A stretch of DNA of 64,000 nt from contig NZ_CP060007.1 of the NCBI RefSeq assembly GCF_014168535.1, forward strand, positions 4,774,001-4,838,000, written 5' to 3'. Under the pieces are notes generated by a model. That model searched no databases and was not told the DNA's origin. It worked only from the letters and a program-made list of their open reading frames with translations. Origin of the DNA: Lacibacter sediminis (GTDB lineage: Bacteria; Bacteroidota; Bacteroidia; Chitinophagales; Chitinophagaceae). This document shows positions 8,648-18,029 of the stretch, one piece after another. How positions within the stretch are numbered: position 1 is the first letter of the stretch; every line of letters begins with the position of its first letter. Both the position numbers and the translations under genes were made by a program.

Positions 8648-8661
8648 GTTTGCACACAAAC
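8648..8661. promoter_or_regulatory. Candidate MarR operator
   Basis: GTTTG-CACA-CAAAC is a perfect 5-bp inverted repeat with a 4-bp spacer, 25 bp upstream of the marR ATG. MarR proteins usually autoregulate through such palindromes. The size is modest, so chance cannot be excluded. Confidence 0.4.
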
Positions 8662-8815
8662 GAATTTAATATCCGTCAATTGTTATCTCAGCAAAAGATC
8701 CAGTTTTTTAACAACTCTCTTAATTACGTTGCCGGTCACTAAATAATTTCCAAAGGTAGATTGTTGTGTTATCGCTGTTCAATCTTGTATAATCGGAGGG
8801 ACGGATAAAAGGCTT

Positions 8816-9394
8816 CTAGTTGCCTGCAAATTTCGATGCGCCAACCAAGAGTATACCGGTAATAGAATCAATACGGCCATTCTTCAGTTGTTCATCACTT
8901 TCAAAGCCTTTACCAAAGATGGTTTTTGTTTTTTGCCTGATCTCAACATCTTTTGTGGTATACAGCTTATGCAAATTCTGTTCCCAATAAAGTTCGTTGG
9001 TTTTTAGTGTATCGCCATCAATACGTATCACCACCACACTATCGGTTAGTACAATGCGGCTTTGCTGTTCGTAATACCAGGCTTTCTTGGCATCGAGATA
9101 ACTCTCGATCTGCATGCTGTCGTTATAAAAATCAACATGCAATGAATTGGGAAACTCAACTCTTGGAACACTATCGAAGTATCGAAGCATGAGCGGTGCG
9201 GTTAGTTTGGCTTTCATTCTGCCGCCCTGGCTTAGGTAACTGGTTACATTTTTCACCTCATCAACTGATAGACGGGTGCGTTGCATGTCACGGATTTTTT
9301 CCAGATCGTTCTCGCATGCCAAGAAAAAAAAGCAGCCTATGATTAGTGCTGCTGCTTTCTTTATCGAAAAAATATGGTTGCGATTATTAATCAT
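8816..9394 (-). CDS. lptC: LPS export ABC transporter periplasmic protein LptC
   Basis: A 192-residue protein from the ATG at 9394, overlapping the previous gene's end by 8 bp. It has an N-terminal hydrophobic segment ending in LACEN, so it may be lipidated rather than a single-span protein as in E. coli. The body is the repetitive beta-strand LptC/OstA-like fold (SQGGRMKAKLTAPLMLRY, DVEIRQKTKTIFGKGF in part), which takes LPS from LptBFG and passes it to LptA. The position after an outer-membrane barrel gene and coaX fits a Bacteroidota envelope cluster. The family call is good, though LptC proteins are divergent. Confidence 0.85.
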   Translation of the reverse strand: MINNRNHIFSIKKAAALIIGCFFFLACENDLEKIRDMQRTRLSVDEVKNVTSYLSQGGRMKAKLTAPLMLRYFDSVPRVEFPNSLHVDFYNDSMQIESYLDAKKAWYYEQQSRIVLTDSVVVIRIDGDTLKTNELYWEQNLHKLYTTKDVEIRQKTKTIFGKGFESDEQLKNGRIDSITGILLVGASKFAGN

Positions 9395-10742
9395 ATTTCC
9401 GTTTAATGAACCAGATGTCACTCAACGAGAAACCAACAGTAAACCTGAAATAGTTTTCACGTAATAACATAGTGCGGTTACCACGCTGGCCAAATTCAAA
9501 GGCTGTATTTACTACGTTGCTCTTATTGATCTCCTGGTAAGTAAAACGTTTGATAGGTAAGCCTACACCAAAAGTAATACCATAAGTGTTCATATTGCCA
9601 TCAACAGTGTACGGCTCAAGACCATAATTAAACCCTGCACGGTACATTACCTGGCTCCAGTAAGATTTTGAACGGCCGGTAATATCAGGTATAAACTGTC
9701 CGCCAACTTTTATCTGCCATCCGTCCTGCAGCATATCTTTTGCTCCATTGTAACGGTAGTCGCCCCATTTTGAGAGTACATAGTCTGCACCTAAACGCAA
9801 ACTGCTCTTTCCGTCATGCTCATACATTAACCCAAACCCATAAGTTGAAGGAAACAGGATATTTCCTTTGATATCTTTTACTTCTGAAACGGAATCAAGT
9901 TGCTGGTCATTTCCTGATGATTGATCGATCAGGAAGGTTTCATAAAGTTCATCACGTGTTGAACCCATCTTGGTTTGCAAAGTTGAGTAAGCACCCAAGT
10001 GCAACACACTTGATTTGCGGCTAACTGTATCAACCTTAAGTTTGATCATATACTGTACGCCCACTTCTGCAAAGGCAGCACCAAACTTATTGCGGATCTT
10101 TTTCTGACCACTGCGGTAGCGGCCAAAGGCAGTGTCGTTGTAAATATTTACCCTGGTTGTATAATCGGCCGTACCAAAACGGTAACCGCCATTCACACCA
10201 ATGCTGAAATTCTTAATGCCAATGGCGGTACCCAAAAATGCCTGGTAGCTACCGCCTGTTCCTTCGTAAAGTGTGACGGTGCTGTCTCCGGAAGGAAGAC
10301 GGCCGCCCGACTGAATATTGTAACTCACCTTTGTAACTGGGCGAAGACCAAAGGCCAATCCCCAGTTTACTTTTGATTTTACCGGTTTGATCTGGAAACC
10401 TGCTGCCAGGTAAGGGATCACCGCATTGCTGGAAGTATAGGTATCACCCCTGTTATTACTCAGCTTACGACTGTTGATGTCGATGCCCACATCGAGGATC
10501 GAACGCTGTAAGCCAAAACGGCTGTACGAAGCAGGGTTTACGAAATTGATTGTCTGAAAGTCGCTATATGCAGCTCCTAAATGGCCCATGCCTCTTGTGG
10601 CAACATTGCCCGTAGGAACAATATCACCTAAACCGTAACGGCTCCAGGGCGAATTATCCTGTGAAATAGCGGGAAAAATAACTGATAACGATAGCACGAA
10701 CACCAACGAAACACGCTTACCGATTGAACTCACATATTGCAT
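9387..10742 (-). CDS. Outer-membrane beta-barrel protein
   Basis: A 451-residue protein with a signal peptide ending near FPAISQ. The mature protein starts NSPWSRYGLGDI, a beginning I recall in FadL/PorV-like Bacteroidota barrels, and has alternating beta-strand composition with many Gly and aromatic residues to the end. The last residues (FRFTVGFSLSDIWFIKRKYD in part) have an aromatic-rich closing strand. It overlaps coaX by 26 bp upstream and lptC by 8 bp downstream, so translational coupling is likely. The substrate is unknown; a fatty-acid or hydrophobic-compound channel is possible but not shown. Confidence 0.78.
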   Translation of the reverse strand: MQYVSSIGKRVSLVFVLSLSVIFPAISQDNSPWSRYGLGDIVPTGNVATRGMGHLGAAYSDFQTINFVNPASYSRFGLQRSILDVGIDINSRKLSNNRGDTYTSSNAVIPYLAAGFQIKPVKSKVNWGLAFGLRPVTKVSYNIQSGGRLPSGDSTVTLYEGTGGSYQAFLGTAIGIKNFSIGVNGGYRFGTADYTTRVNIYNDTAFGRYRSGQKKIRNKFGAAFAEVGVQYMIKLKVDTVSRKSSVLHLGAYSTLQTKMGSTRDELYETFLIDQSSGNDQQLDSVSEVKDIKGNILFPSTYGFGLMYEHDGKSSLRLGADYVLSKWGDYRYNGAKDMLQDGWQIKVGGQFIPDITGRSKSYWSQVMYRAGFNYGLEPYTVDGNMNTYGITFGVGLPIKRFTYQEINKSNVVNTAFEFGQRGNRTMLLRENYFRFTVGFSLSDIWFIKRKYD

Positions 10743-11442
10743 ACAGACCTTTAAATATTAGTTGAGGGTCTGCAAATATCTGGTTTTTGAGCAGAGGAGC
10801 AAAATGAAGCGTATCACCCCCGGTTAATTGCACGTTAAAGTTCCCGTACTTTTCAGCATAGGCATCAATGATTCCATCGATCTCTTTGGCCATTCCCCAA
10901 GCCACGCCGCTCAGTAAATTAGTCTTGGTATCGTAGCCAATCAGCGGAAAATTCCACTCCATTTTTACCAATGGCAGCTTGGCTGTATAGTCGTTCATCG
11001 ATTTAAAACGCATTTCAAGACCGGGTGATATACTGCCTCCCAAAAACTGATTCTGATTATTGATGAAATTATAGGTGATGCAGGTGCCTAAACCAATGGC
11101 TAAATTATTTTTATTGGGGAACAGATAAACAGCGGCTGCACAAAGTGCCAACCGATCGGCACCGATGGTTTCAGGTTTACCAACCGGGGTACTGAAGGGT
11201 AGTTTTGTGAGATGCGATAACTTATGAAAGTTGGTAGTGCTGCTGAGTACATCTTCCACCACGGATTGATGATTTACTACCGACGACAGAATGGTAAACT
11301 GTGGTTTGTATTTTTCAACCACTTCTTCAATTGTTGAACGGTTATCATCGGGCAGAATAATAATTTCTTTCAGCTGATCCTGTTCAAACACCGCCGCTTT
11401 TAAACGGGTGTTACCGAAATCGAAACAAATGGTAGTGGACAT
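10717..11442 (-). CDS. coaX: Type III pantothenate kinase
   Basis: Phosphorylates pantothenate in the first step of coenzyme A synthesis. The 241-residue protein has the ASKHA-fold motifs of CoaX: DFGNTRLK at residues 8-15 (phosphate 1), TIGADRLALC near 97 and GLGTCITYNF with GGSISPG near 120-140. Its length is normal for the family (240-260). The type III enzyme is insensitive to CoA feedback and needs a monovalent cation. The ATG at 11442 lies 9 bp after the stop of the upstream Lon-N gene, and its 3' end overlaps the barrel gene, placing it inside a compact operon. Confidence 0.95.
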   Translation of the reverse strand: MSTTICFDFGNTRLKAAVFEQDQLKEIIILPDDNRSTIEEVVEKYKPQFTILSSVVNHQSVVEDVLSSTTNFHKLSHLTKLPFSTPVGKPETIGADRLALCAAAVYLFPNKNNLAIGLGTCITYNFINNQNQFLGGSISPGLEMRFKSMNDYTAKLPLVKMEWNFPLIGYDTKTNLLSGVAWGMAKEIDGIIDAYAEKYGNFNVQLTGGDTLHFAPLLKNQIFADPQLIFKGLYAICEFNR

Positions 11443-11451
11443 GTGTGCAAG

Positions 11452-12093
11452 TTATAGATCAAAATCAAACGATTCCAGGTTCCTGAAATGTCCGTTGAGT
11501 TTTACTTTGTCTTTCAGGTTTTCCATTTCCGATAGCATGGGAATTACTTTACCCAAATGTCGTTTCAGGTATTCCTGCCTTTGCCCTTCACGAAAAAGCC
11601 CAAGCAGTTCATATTCTTCATCAATATTTAAACCCATGTGGTGGGCAACATCAAAGGCTTTCAATTCCTCTTCCGGTTTTTTAAAATCTTTACTTACTTC
11701 CAACAGGCGATGTAATTCCTTAATTCCTTTCACCACTTTCTGCATCAGTTCACGTTTTCCATCATCTTCATCTTCAGGATAGGTAACGATGGCCCCACTG
11801 TATAATTTCTCAGGTATTTCTTTAATGAGTTCGAGTAAACGAAACACTTTTACACCTCGGGTGGTAATATCCATTTTACCATCTTCATACACTTTTTTAA
11901 TGGCTGTTACTTCTACTAATGTGCCCAGGTCTTTTAATTCTTTGTTTACAACTGCAGGAATACCAAACGGCTTTTTCTGTTCAAAACATTCGGCAATAAG
12001 TTGTTTATAACGTGGTTCAAATATGTGAAGGTTCAGATTTTCGCCAGGGAAAACAATAATGCTCAAAGGGAAGATGGGAATAAAATTGGTCAT
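11452..12093 (-). CDS. LON substrate-binding (Lon-N) domain protein
   Basis: A 213-residue protein consisting only of the N-terminal substrate-recognition domain of Lon protease: the opening FIPIFPLSIIVFPGENLNLH and FEPRYKQLI are typical. No ATPase or Ser-Lys protease domain is present, so it cannot be a protease by itself. Such stand-alone Lon-N proteins may act as adaptors or cereblon-like binders, but their bacterial role is unproven. It is upstream of coaX with 9 bp spacing in the same minus-strand run. Confidence 0.88.
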   Translation of the reverse strand: MTNFIPIFPLSIIVFPGENLNLHIFEPRYKQLIAECFEQKKPFGIPAVVNKELKDLGTLVEVTAIKKVYEDGKMDITTRGVKVFRLLELIKEIPEKLYSGAIVTYPEDEDDGKRELMQKVVKGIKELHRLLEVSKDFKKPEEELKAFDVAHHMGLNIDEEYELLGLFREGQRQEYLKRHLGKVIPMLSEMENLKDKVKLNGHFRNLESFDFDL

Positions 12094-12134
12094 GCAGTGG
12101 TTGGTTCTGTTTACAAATTAACGAAGAAACCACT

Positions 12135-12896
12135 TTATTGTTTACCGGCTTTTTTAAGGTTATATAAAGTTTGATATTTAAGACGTGTATAGCGCCTTGT
12201 CATGGCAGCGATCTGCAAGCCTTCTTTTCCATCGAGAAAGCCCCGCTTCAGAATATAGCTGTTGAAAAAAGAATACAACGGCGAGAGATGACGTTTGTAC
12301 CAAGCTCCTTTTTTACCTGCTTTGAAATATTGCTCACCGCTTTTAATACCGTAAGCTTTCATTTTTTGCTCATACTGCTCCGTTGATTGAACAGTTTTAT
12401 GGAGAATATGCCCATTCAGTTTTTTCACTACACAACCATCTTCATAAATGAGTTTCTCATGCACATAATCTTCGTTCCATAATGCCTGATTGCGGTTGAA
12501 CAGGCGAAAGGGTTCATCTCTTCGCCAATCGCCGTAACGGATCAGTTTATCTTTGAAAAAATTCTTACGGCGTATTGTGTATACAATTTTCTCATTTGAG
12601 AGATCGAGATTGAGTAAGGTTTGCAGCAATTCATCATCCACAATTTCATCAGCATCTATTTGCAGTATCCAATCGTACACTGCCTGTTCGTTGGCTATAT
12701 TTTTTGTGAGGCCATGTCCTCTCCATTTTTCTTCGATCACCGTGGCGCCGTTTTTTACAGCAACAGGAATGGTGGCATCATTACTACCGGTATCGCAAAC
12801 AACAATATCATCGGTGAGTGACTTAACACTTTGCAATGTGGGTGCAAGCAGGTGAGCGGCATTCTTTGTTATAATTACGACAGATATAGGTTGCAT
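12135..12896 (-). CDS. Family 2 glycosyltransferase, WaaE/KdtX-like
   Basis: A 253-residue GT-A enzyme from the ATG at 12896, one base after the stop of the upstream gene. It shows the GT2 motifs ISVVIITKNAAHLLAPTL, DDIVVCDTGSNDAT and the metal-binding DXD equivalent LQIDADEIVDD. Length and the YGDWRRDEPFRLFNR region resemble WaaE/KdtX, which adds a sugar to the inner core of LPS. Coupling to an O-antigen-ligase-like gene supports an LPS role. Earlier in-frame starts run inside the upstream gene and are rejected. Sugar specificity is unknown. Confidence 0.87.
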   Translation of the reverse strand: MQPISVVIITKNAAHLLAPTLQSVKSLTDDIVVCDTGSNDATIPVAVKNGATVIEEKWRGHGLTKNIANEQAVYDWILQIDADEIVDDELLQTLLNLDLSNEKIVYTIRRKNFFKDKLIRYGDWRRDEPFRLFNRNQALWNEDYVHEKLIYEDGCVVKKLNGHILHKTVQSTEQYEQKMKAYGIKSGEQYFKAGKKGAWYKRHLSPLYSFFNSYILKRGFLDGKEGLQIAAMTRRYTRLKYQTLYNLKKAGKQ

Positions 12897-12897
12897 A

Positions 12898-14133
12898 CTA
12901 TTGTTTGACCGGGCGAATAGATAAATTCCAATACAATATAAAAAAACAATACAAAAACACACCGAATTGATCGTTGATTGTTGACTCGTAAAAAAACACG
13001 AGATCCATAAACAATACAAATGCCAATGCCTGTTTGTTTTGTTGCCAATGTTCTTTAAAAAAAGGCAATAAAACGACCAGTGTAAATAAAAGAACGGCTG
13101 CAATACCTGCGCCACTCCCACTCAGCATCCATTGATTAAGCGGAAGAAATTGTTGTGATGACGGTATTTCAGAAGCATTGGCTGCATACCATTTAACGGC
13201 TTCTTCCTTTATGTCACCATAACCTACGCCAGTTAACCAGTTGTTTTGAAACACATGCCATCCACTTCTGATGGATGCTAACCTGTTTACATCACTGAAG
13301 TTTCCTGCAAATTGTTTGTCTTGCCAATTGTTTTGCTCAAACAACACATACTGTAACCTGATACGAAAAGTTGGTATGCTGTAATAGGACACAACCGGTA
13401 AACAAAACACCGCTACAAGTGCTGCAGTTGCCAGTTGCTTTCTTTTTGTATGATACAATTGCCAAATGAATAAAGGCAGTACAACAATGTACAAACCCAT
13501 GAGGCCCGTTTTTGCGCCAAGTACATGCAGGTAAATAACAAACCATGCGGCTGCAACACGACAACACCATTTAATCAATCGAGAAAAACTGCTTTCCCAT
13601 TCTTCCAGTTTCAACCAGAGCAGCAATGCAATTACTATGGCCATACTGAAACGGATATGATCATTTTCTGCAGGTGTAGGAAGTGTTTTCGAGATTCGAT
13701 ACAATGCCTGGTAATTTTCCTGATCACTTACATAATGAGCTGCACTCCACACGGAGCCTGCAAATAATAAACTCACCCATATCAAAGCAAAAAAAAGAAA
13801 ATGTTTTCGTTCAAAGCCCTTCTGTATTGTCATGGCAAATGGCAACAGCAATAAAGGCAGCATATCCTGCATCATTTCAAGCCAGGCAGATTGATCATTG
13901 CTCCATAAACCGGATATAAATGGAAGTAAAAAAAGACAGCTAATACCGAGGAGTAAATAATCTTTTTTAAAAACTTCAACACGTTCTTTTAAATCGCTTT
14001 GTAAAAACCCATTGGCAATAACCATGATCATACCAATGCTGAGAAGCGCACGACTTAGCAGGAAACCAACCATCATTAAGAGTATACCCGTACAAAAAAG
14101 ATAAAAATGTATCGTGGATCTGTTGGTAGCCAT
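12898..14133 (-). CDS. O-antigen ligase/polymerase-like membrane protein
   Basis: A 411-residue polytopic protein from the ATG at 14133 (a TTG at 14163 is in frame but less likely). There are about ten hydrophobic segments, with a large soluble loop near residues 240-320 containing SIRSGWHVFQNNWLTGVGYGD. That position and the G-x-G-x-G-D-like motif are characteristic of the WaaL/Wzy family periplasmic loop. It either joins O-polysaccharide to lipid A-core or polymerises repeat units; sequence alone cannot separate these. It is the first gene of the minus-strand envelope run and abuts the GT2 gene. Confidence 0.82.
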   Translation of the reverse strand: MATNRSTIHFYLFCTGILLMMVGFLLSRALLSIGMIMVIANGFLQSDLKERVEVFKKDYLLLGISCLFLLPFISGLWSNDQSAWLEMMQDMLPLLLLPFAMTIQKGFERKHFLFFALIWVSLLFAGSVWSAAHYVSDQENYQALYRISKTLPTPAENDHIRFSMAIVIALLLWLKLEEWESSFSRLIKWCCRVAAAWFVIYLHVLGAKTGLMGLYIVVLPLFIWQLYHTKRKQLATAALVAVFCLPVVSYYSIPTFRIRLQYVLFEQNNWQDKQFAGNFSDVNRLASIRSGWHVFQNNWLTGVGYGDIKEEAVKWYAANASEIPSSQQFLPLNQWMLSGSGAGIAAVLLFTLVVLLPFFKEHWQQNKQALAFVLFMDLVFFYESTINDQFGVFLYCFFILYWNLSIRPVKQ

Positions 14134-14275
14134 GCTTGGTAGTGCAAATAAACAAACTTTCAATATTATAACAACTCCGTTTCACTCCCGTGTTGTTGCT
14201 GTTTATAACTGTGATGAAACTTTACACAATGATCCCTACCAACTGCTGCACTGTGTTTTGAATAATTATTTCAGT

Positions 14276-14283
14276 TAGGTTTG
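14276..14283 (+). promoter_or_regulatory. -7 promoter element of meaB
   Basis: TAGGTTTG matches TAnnTTTG exactly and ends 4 nt before the ATG at 14288, placing the predicted transcript start at or next to the start codon. A TTG at 14258-14260 lies 15 bp upstream, slightly closer than usual. Confidence 0.5.
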
Positions 14284-14287
14284 TGCT

Positions 14288-15190
14288 ATGTGGGCCAATT
14301 TACTGCAAGAAGTTAAACAAGGCAATGCCAAAAGCCTGGCACGTTGCATTTCGTTGATTGAAAACGAAGTGGAAGGTTACGAACATTTTTTACAAACATT
14401 GCCTGCATCTGCCACACCTGTTATTGGATTAACCGGACCGCCCGGTGCCGGCAAGAGTACGTTGACCGATAGTTTGATCGGTTTGCTGGTGAACGAAGGA
14501 AAGAAAGTTGCTGTGCTTTGTATTGATCCATCATCTCCGTTTAATCTTGGGGCGTTGTTGGGCGATCGCATACGCATGAGCAATTGGTACAATCATCCGA
14601 ATGTGTTTATCCGTTCGTTGGCTACACGTGGATCGTTGGGCGGATTGCATCCGAAAATTTTAGAGATCACCGATACCTGCAAAGCAGCAGGGTTTGATTA
14701 TGTAATTGTAGAAACAGTTGGTGTTGGACAAAGTGAAATTGAAATTGCAGGTCTGGCTGATGTGACTGTTGTTGTTTTAGTTCCCGAAGCCGGTGATGAG
14801 GTGCAAACCATGAAAGCGGGTTTGATGGAGATCGCTGATATTTTTGCGGTGAACAAAGCCGATCGGCCCGAAGCTGATCTGTTTGTACGTAACCTTCGGT
14901 TGATGTTAGCCCCTGCATTTGCAACACATACACAGGAAATACCGGTGGTGAAAACAATTGCTACCGAACAAAATGGTGCAGGTGAACTACTGCAAAACAT
15001 TCAAACATTATTGCAACAGCCACATGTAAACGAGCGAAGAAGTTGGTTACTGGCTGAGAAAGCATATTATTTAATTCAGCAGCAACGGATGAGAGATGTA
15101 GTGAAAAAAGAAATGAAGTTGAATATAGAAGAAGAGATGAAGAAGGGTGATTTTAATTTGTACAGATTTATTACAAAATATATAAGCTAA
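14288..15190 (+). CDS. meaB: Methylmalonyl-CoA mutase-associated GTPase MeaB
   Basis: A G3E P-loop GTPase that protects and reloads methylmalonyl-CoA mutase with adenosylcobalamin. The 300-residue protein shows Walker A GPPGAGKST near residue 51, the switch region CIDPSSPFNLGALLGDRIRM (in part), ETVGVGQSE and the base-specificity motif NKADRPEAD. The length is slightly short of the roughly 330 residues of other MeaB proteins. The mutase subunits are not in the window, so the partner is encoded elsewhere. A nested terminator hairpin starts at its stop codon. Confidence 0.94.
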   Translation: MWANLLQEVKQGNAKSLARCISLIENEVEGYEHFLQTLPASATPVIGLTGPPGAGKSTLTDSLIGLLVNEGKKVAVLCIDPSSPFNLGALLGDRIRMSNWYNHPNVFIRSLATRGSLGGLHPKILEITDTCKAAGFDYVIVETVGVGQSEIEIAGLADVTVVVLVPEAGDEVQTMKAGLMEIADIFAVNKADRPEADLFVRNLRLMLAPAFATHTQEIPVVKTIATEQNGAGELLQNIQTLLQQPHVNERRSWLLAEKAYYLIQQQRMRDVVKKEMKLNIEEEMKKGDFNLYRFITKYIS

Positions 15191-15271
15191 GAGTTAGAAG
15201 AAGTGAAAAAAGAAAAAGAGGAGATCAAAACAGTCTCCTCTTTTTTTATCTCTTTTCTTTAATCTCTTAGC
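15186..15271. terminator. Nested hairpin, bidirectional terminator
   Basis: The inner stem AAAAAGAGGAGA (15213-15224) pairs with TCTCCTCTTTTT (15234-15245). The outer arms GCTAAGAG (15186-15193, overlapping the meaB stop) and CTCTTAGC (15264-15271) also pair. The genes on each side are convergent. Confidence 0.85.
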
Positions 15272-17677
15272 CTACTCTTCACAACCAATCGGTGCACCCG
15301 GCGGCGCTTCTTTATGCAAAGTTGGCTTGGCATCTTTCGGATTTTTCATGCGTTCCAATGCCAATTGCAAATGCCCGGCAGTAATTCCTGTTGCGGTTTT
15401 TAATTGCAAGTCAATTTGTTTTTTAAGATCACTCAACGCTTTTTGAAGAACGGCACGAACAAGAAAAGAATTATTCTCGTCAACTGAAGCAGCCAGCAAA
15501 TACGTCAATAATACCTGTTCTGTTTGTTGTTGAATCAATGCTTCCATACCTGTTCTGCGTGGAGCTTTCCATGTTTTATCGATCAATACCTGAATCATTT
15601 CTGCAACACCCAAGCCGCCATTTACTTCCTGCTGCACCATGCGGCTCAACCGTTCGCTGTTGAATAAAAAAGAGAACGGAAGATCGGCACCCGTTTCTGC
15701 AGGTGATAATTGATCGAATGATAAACCGGTACGCTTACGGAATAATTCCCTTGAACTACCATAACCCGATGGGCGTGGCGGAATCAATGCAGCAATACGA
15801 TCAGGGATCATCAGCACTTTCGGATCAATACAATCAACAATGGCATTTAATGCTTTGCGTTGTTCTTCTTTGCTCAGCATTTTGGTGATGAGTTGTCCAT
15901 CGCCACGTAATGCATAATTATAATACATGCCGCCCACAAGTTTGGTAGCTGCTTCTATTTGATAGCGATGATAAAAATAAACCGGCACCAATGCATCTTC
16001 CAGCATCGCCATCGGCATACCGGGCACAATATTTTTCTCACCAAATTGTTGCAGGGCTTTGCTGCGCACTTTCATCACTTCTTTTAATTCATCAGCAGCG
16101 TTTGCGCCATTGTCCCACAAATGTGCTTGCGGATGTAAACCACCCGGTGCACGTGCATCCCGGTCACTAATGAATTGCAATCCTTTTTTATTCGCTTCTG
16201 TAATGATAGTATTCAATGCCGTTTTTTCATTGGTGCCTGCAGGAAAATCCCGGTAACCCCATGTAACAGCTACCTTATCCCAATCACCAATTTTATCATC
16301 ATACACGCTGGAGAAATCCATTTCACCTGCTGCATTTACACGAATGGTTGGATGCGGATAATCCATCACGCTTGCACGGTTGCTTACACTGGCCGCATAG
16401 TTGTGCATCAGTCCAATGGTATGGCCAATTTCATGTGCCGACAACTGACGTAATCTTGCCAATGCTGCCTGCAACATTTTATCATTGGCAGGAATGCCGG
16501 TTTCATAAGGCGATAACAAACCGGAGAAGATGAGATAATCCTGTCGCACACGAAGAGAACCAAGCGATACCTGTCCTTTAATGATCTCACCGGTACGTGG
16601 ATCGACAACCGATGCGCCATAACTCCAGCCACGTGTTGAACGATGTACCCAGTTGATCATGTTGTAACGTATGTCCATTGGATCAGCAGAGTCAGGAAGG
16701 ATGCGTACATCAAATGCATTGGTATACCCTGCTGCTTCAAATGCCTGGTTCCACCATTTACCTCCATCGAGCAAAGCCGAACGGATGGGCTCAGGCGTAC
16801 CATTATCCAAATAATAAATGATTGGTTTTACCGCTTCGCTTTTTGCTGCAGATGGATCTTTTTTCTTTAACCGGTGACGAATGATGTATTGTTTCTCGAT
16901 GGGATCGCTAACGGGGGAAGCATAGTCGTAAAACGAAACCGGAATAAAACTGCTGCGTGGATCAAACAATCTCGGTTTGTAATTATTATCGGGCAACTGC
17001 ACCAGTGAATGATGAATGCGTAATGTGATGGCTTCGGTTGAAGGAGCGACTGATTGTACAAAATTGCCCACTTCCCCATCACTGTTTGTATACGTAACCG
17101 TTACTTCAAGTTCTGAATTGAGTGGAAAGTTTTTGGTGCGTGCAAGATACATGGCACTGCGTGTTTTATCCAGCACATAGTTTCCCTGTCGCATTCTGCG
17201 GATGGAATTGCTCACCTTCATCGCATCACGCATCAGAAAATCAGTTGCATCAACAAGGAATTTACCATTGCTTTCGGCTTCAGTGGTAAAACCCCACACG
17301 GTTGTTTGAGCAAATGCCTGTTCTACTGCACGTTTTTCGGCAGCATCGTTCGATAATGCACGGTAACTGTAATTTGGTTGAATGAGTAAGATCTTTCGTC
17401 CTACTTTATTGAACTTCACCACACGGTCCTCGCCCAACAAACCACGGTCAAGACCAATATCATTTGAACCTAAACCAGCAGGAAGTGAGACAACATATAA
17501 AAACTCTGTCTCCAGTTTATCTACTTCCAGCCATACTTTACCGGTATTCTCATCCCAGTAAAAATTAAAATAGCCCTCGTACTTTTTTAGACCGTTTGTT
17601 TTTTCTTCAATGGAAGGAAGTTTCTGTGCTGTTGTAAAAAGAGGTAACAGCAACAATAGTAAAATTGATTTTCTCAT
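15272..17677 (-). CDS. Secreted zinc metalloprotease (DUF5117/DUF4953 type)
   Basis: An 801-residue exported protein with signal peptide MRKSILLLLLLPLFTTAQ. The metzincin-like zinc site HEIGHTIGLMHN lies near residue 410 (HExxHxxGxxH, followed by NYAAS), and a later SVMDY Met-turn-like segment completes the site. The N-terminal 200 residues match the DUF5117 region and the central part DUF4953. The target is unknown; extracellular or periplasmic peptide degradation is expected from the signal peptide. It stands alone, flanked by a terminator downstream and about 67 bp from the next minus-strand gene upstream. Confidence 0.9.
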   Translation of the reverse strand: MRKSILLLLLLPLFTTAQKLPSIEEKTNGLKKYEGYFNFYWDENTGKVWLEVDKLETEFLYVVSLPAGLGSNDIGLDRGLLGEDRVVKFNKVGRKILLIQPNYSYRALSNDAAEKRAVEQAFAQTTVWGFTTEAESNGKFLVDATDFLMRDAMKVSNSIRRMRQGNYVLDKTRSAMYLARTKNFPLNSELEVTVTYTNSDGEVGNFVQSVAPSTEAITLRIHHSLVQLPDNNYKPRLFDPRSSFIPVSFYDYASPVSDPIEKQYIIRHRLKKKDPSAAKSEAVKPIIYYLDNGTPEPIRSALLDGGKWWNQAFEAAGYTNAFDVRILPDSADPMDIRYNMINWVHRSTRGWSYGASVVDPRTGEIIKGQVSLGSLRVRQDYLIFSGLLSPYETGIPANDKMLQAALARLRQLSAHEIGHTIGLMHNYAASVSNRASVMDYPHPTIRVNAAGEMDFSSVYDDKIGDWDKVAVTWGYRDFPAGTNEKTALNTIITEANKKGLQFISDRDARAPGGLHPQAHLWDNGANAADELKEVMKVRSKALQQFGEKNIVPGMPMAMLEDALVPVYFYHRYQIEAATKLVGGMYYNYALRGDGQLITKMLSKEEQRKALNAIVDCIDPKVLMIPDRIAALIPPRPSGYGSSRELFRKRTGLSFDQLSPAETGADLPFSFLFNSERLSRMVQQEVNGGLGVAEMIQVLIDKTWKAPRRTGMEALIQQQTEQVLLTYLLAASVDENNSFLVRAVLQKALSDLKKQIDLQLKTATGITAGHLQLALERMKNPKDAKPTLHKEAPPGAPIGCEE

Positions 17678-17744
17678 ATGCAGTTGATTGATGCATACAA
17701 GTTAAGATATGAAGAGAAGCTAAAAAAAGGAATGTGATTAATGG

Positions 17745-17981
17745 TTATGCTTGCTGCTCTTCGTCCTTCTTCTGCATCTTCCACCAGCGCCAGCCAATGA
17801 AGCCAATGATGAGTAAAGGAGTACTCATGAGATAAATGATCGCACCATTCAATGCTTTTGCAGGTTTTTCGCCTAGTTGTGAAGCCGTTTTTGTACAGAT
17901 CGAACATTGTGCCTCTGCATCTATGCCTGCAAACAGCAGCGCAACAGTCAATAAAACAAGCATCAATCCCCACTTTTTCAT
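17745..17981 (-). CDS. Small exported membrane protein with QCSIC motif
   Basis: A 78-residue protein from the ATG at 17981. A signal peptide (MKKWGLMLVLLTVALLFAG) is followed by AEAQCSICTKTASQLGEKPAK, giving a CxxC motif on the outer face, then one transmembrane helix (IIYLMSTPLLIIGFIGWRWW) and a short charged cytoplasmic tail. I recall this arrangement as conserved in Bacteroidota, with no experimentally known role; the CxxC could bind a metal or be redox active. It lies downstream of the two-component genes, separated by a word-repeat hairpin. Confidence 0.75.
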   Translation of the reverse strand: MKKWGLMLVLLTVALLFAGIDAEAQCSICTKTASQLGEKPAKALNGAIIYLMSTPLLIIGFIGWRWWKMQKKDEEQQA

Positions 17982-18029
17982 GTTCAAAGTTTGAATTGCA
18001 AAGTTAAGGGAAGAACGGGTAGGAAGAAT

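Noticed and set aside
12897..13121. Extended N terminus of the GT2 enzyme
   Set aside because: The extension lies in the coding region of the O-antigen-ligase-like gene and has no GT2 features.
15272..17677. Metalloprotease as gliding or type IX substrate
   Set aside because: No C-terminal sorting domain is visible; the protein ends in a Pro-rich Cys-containing tail of no known type.
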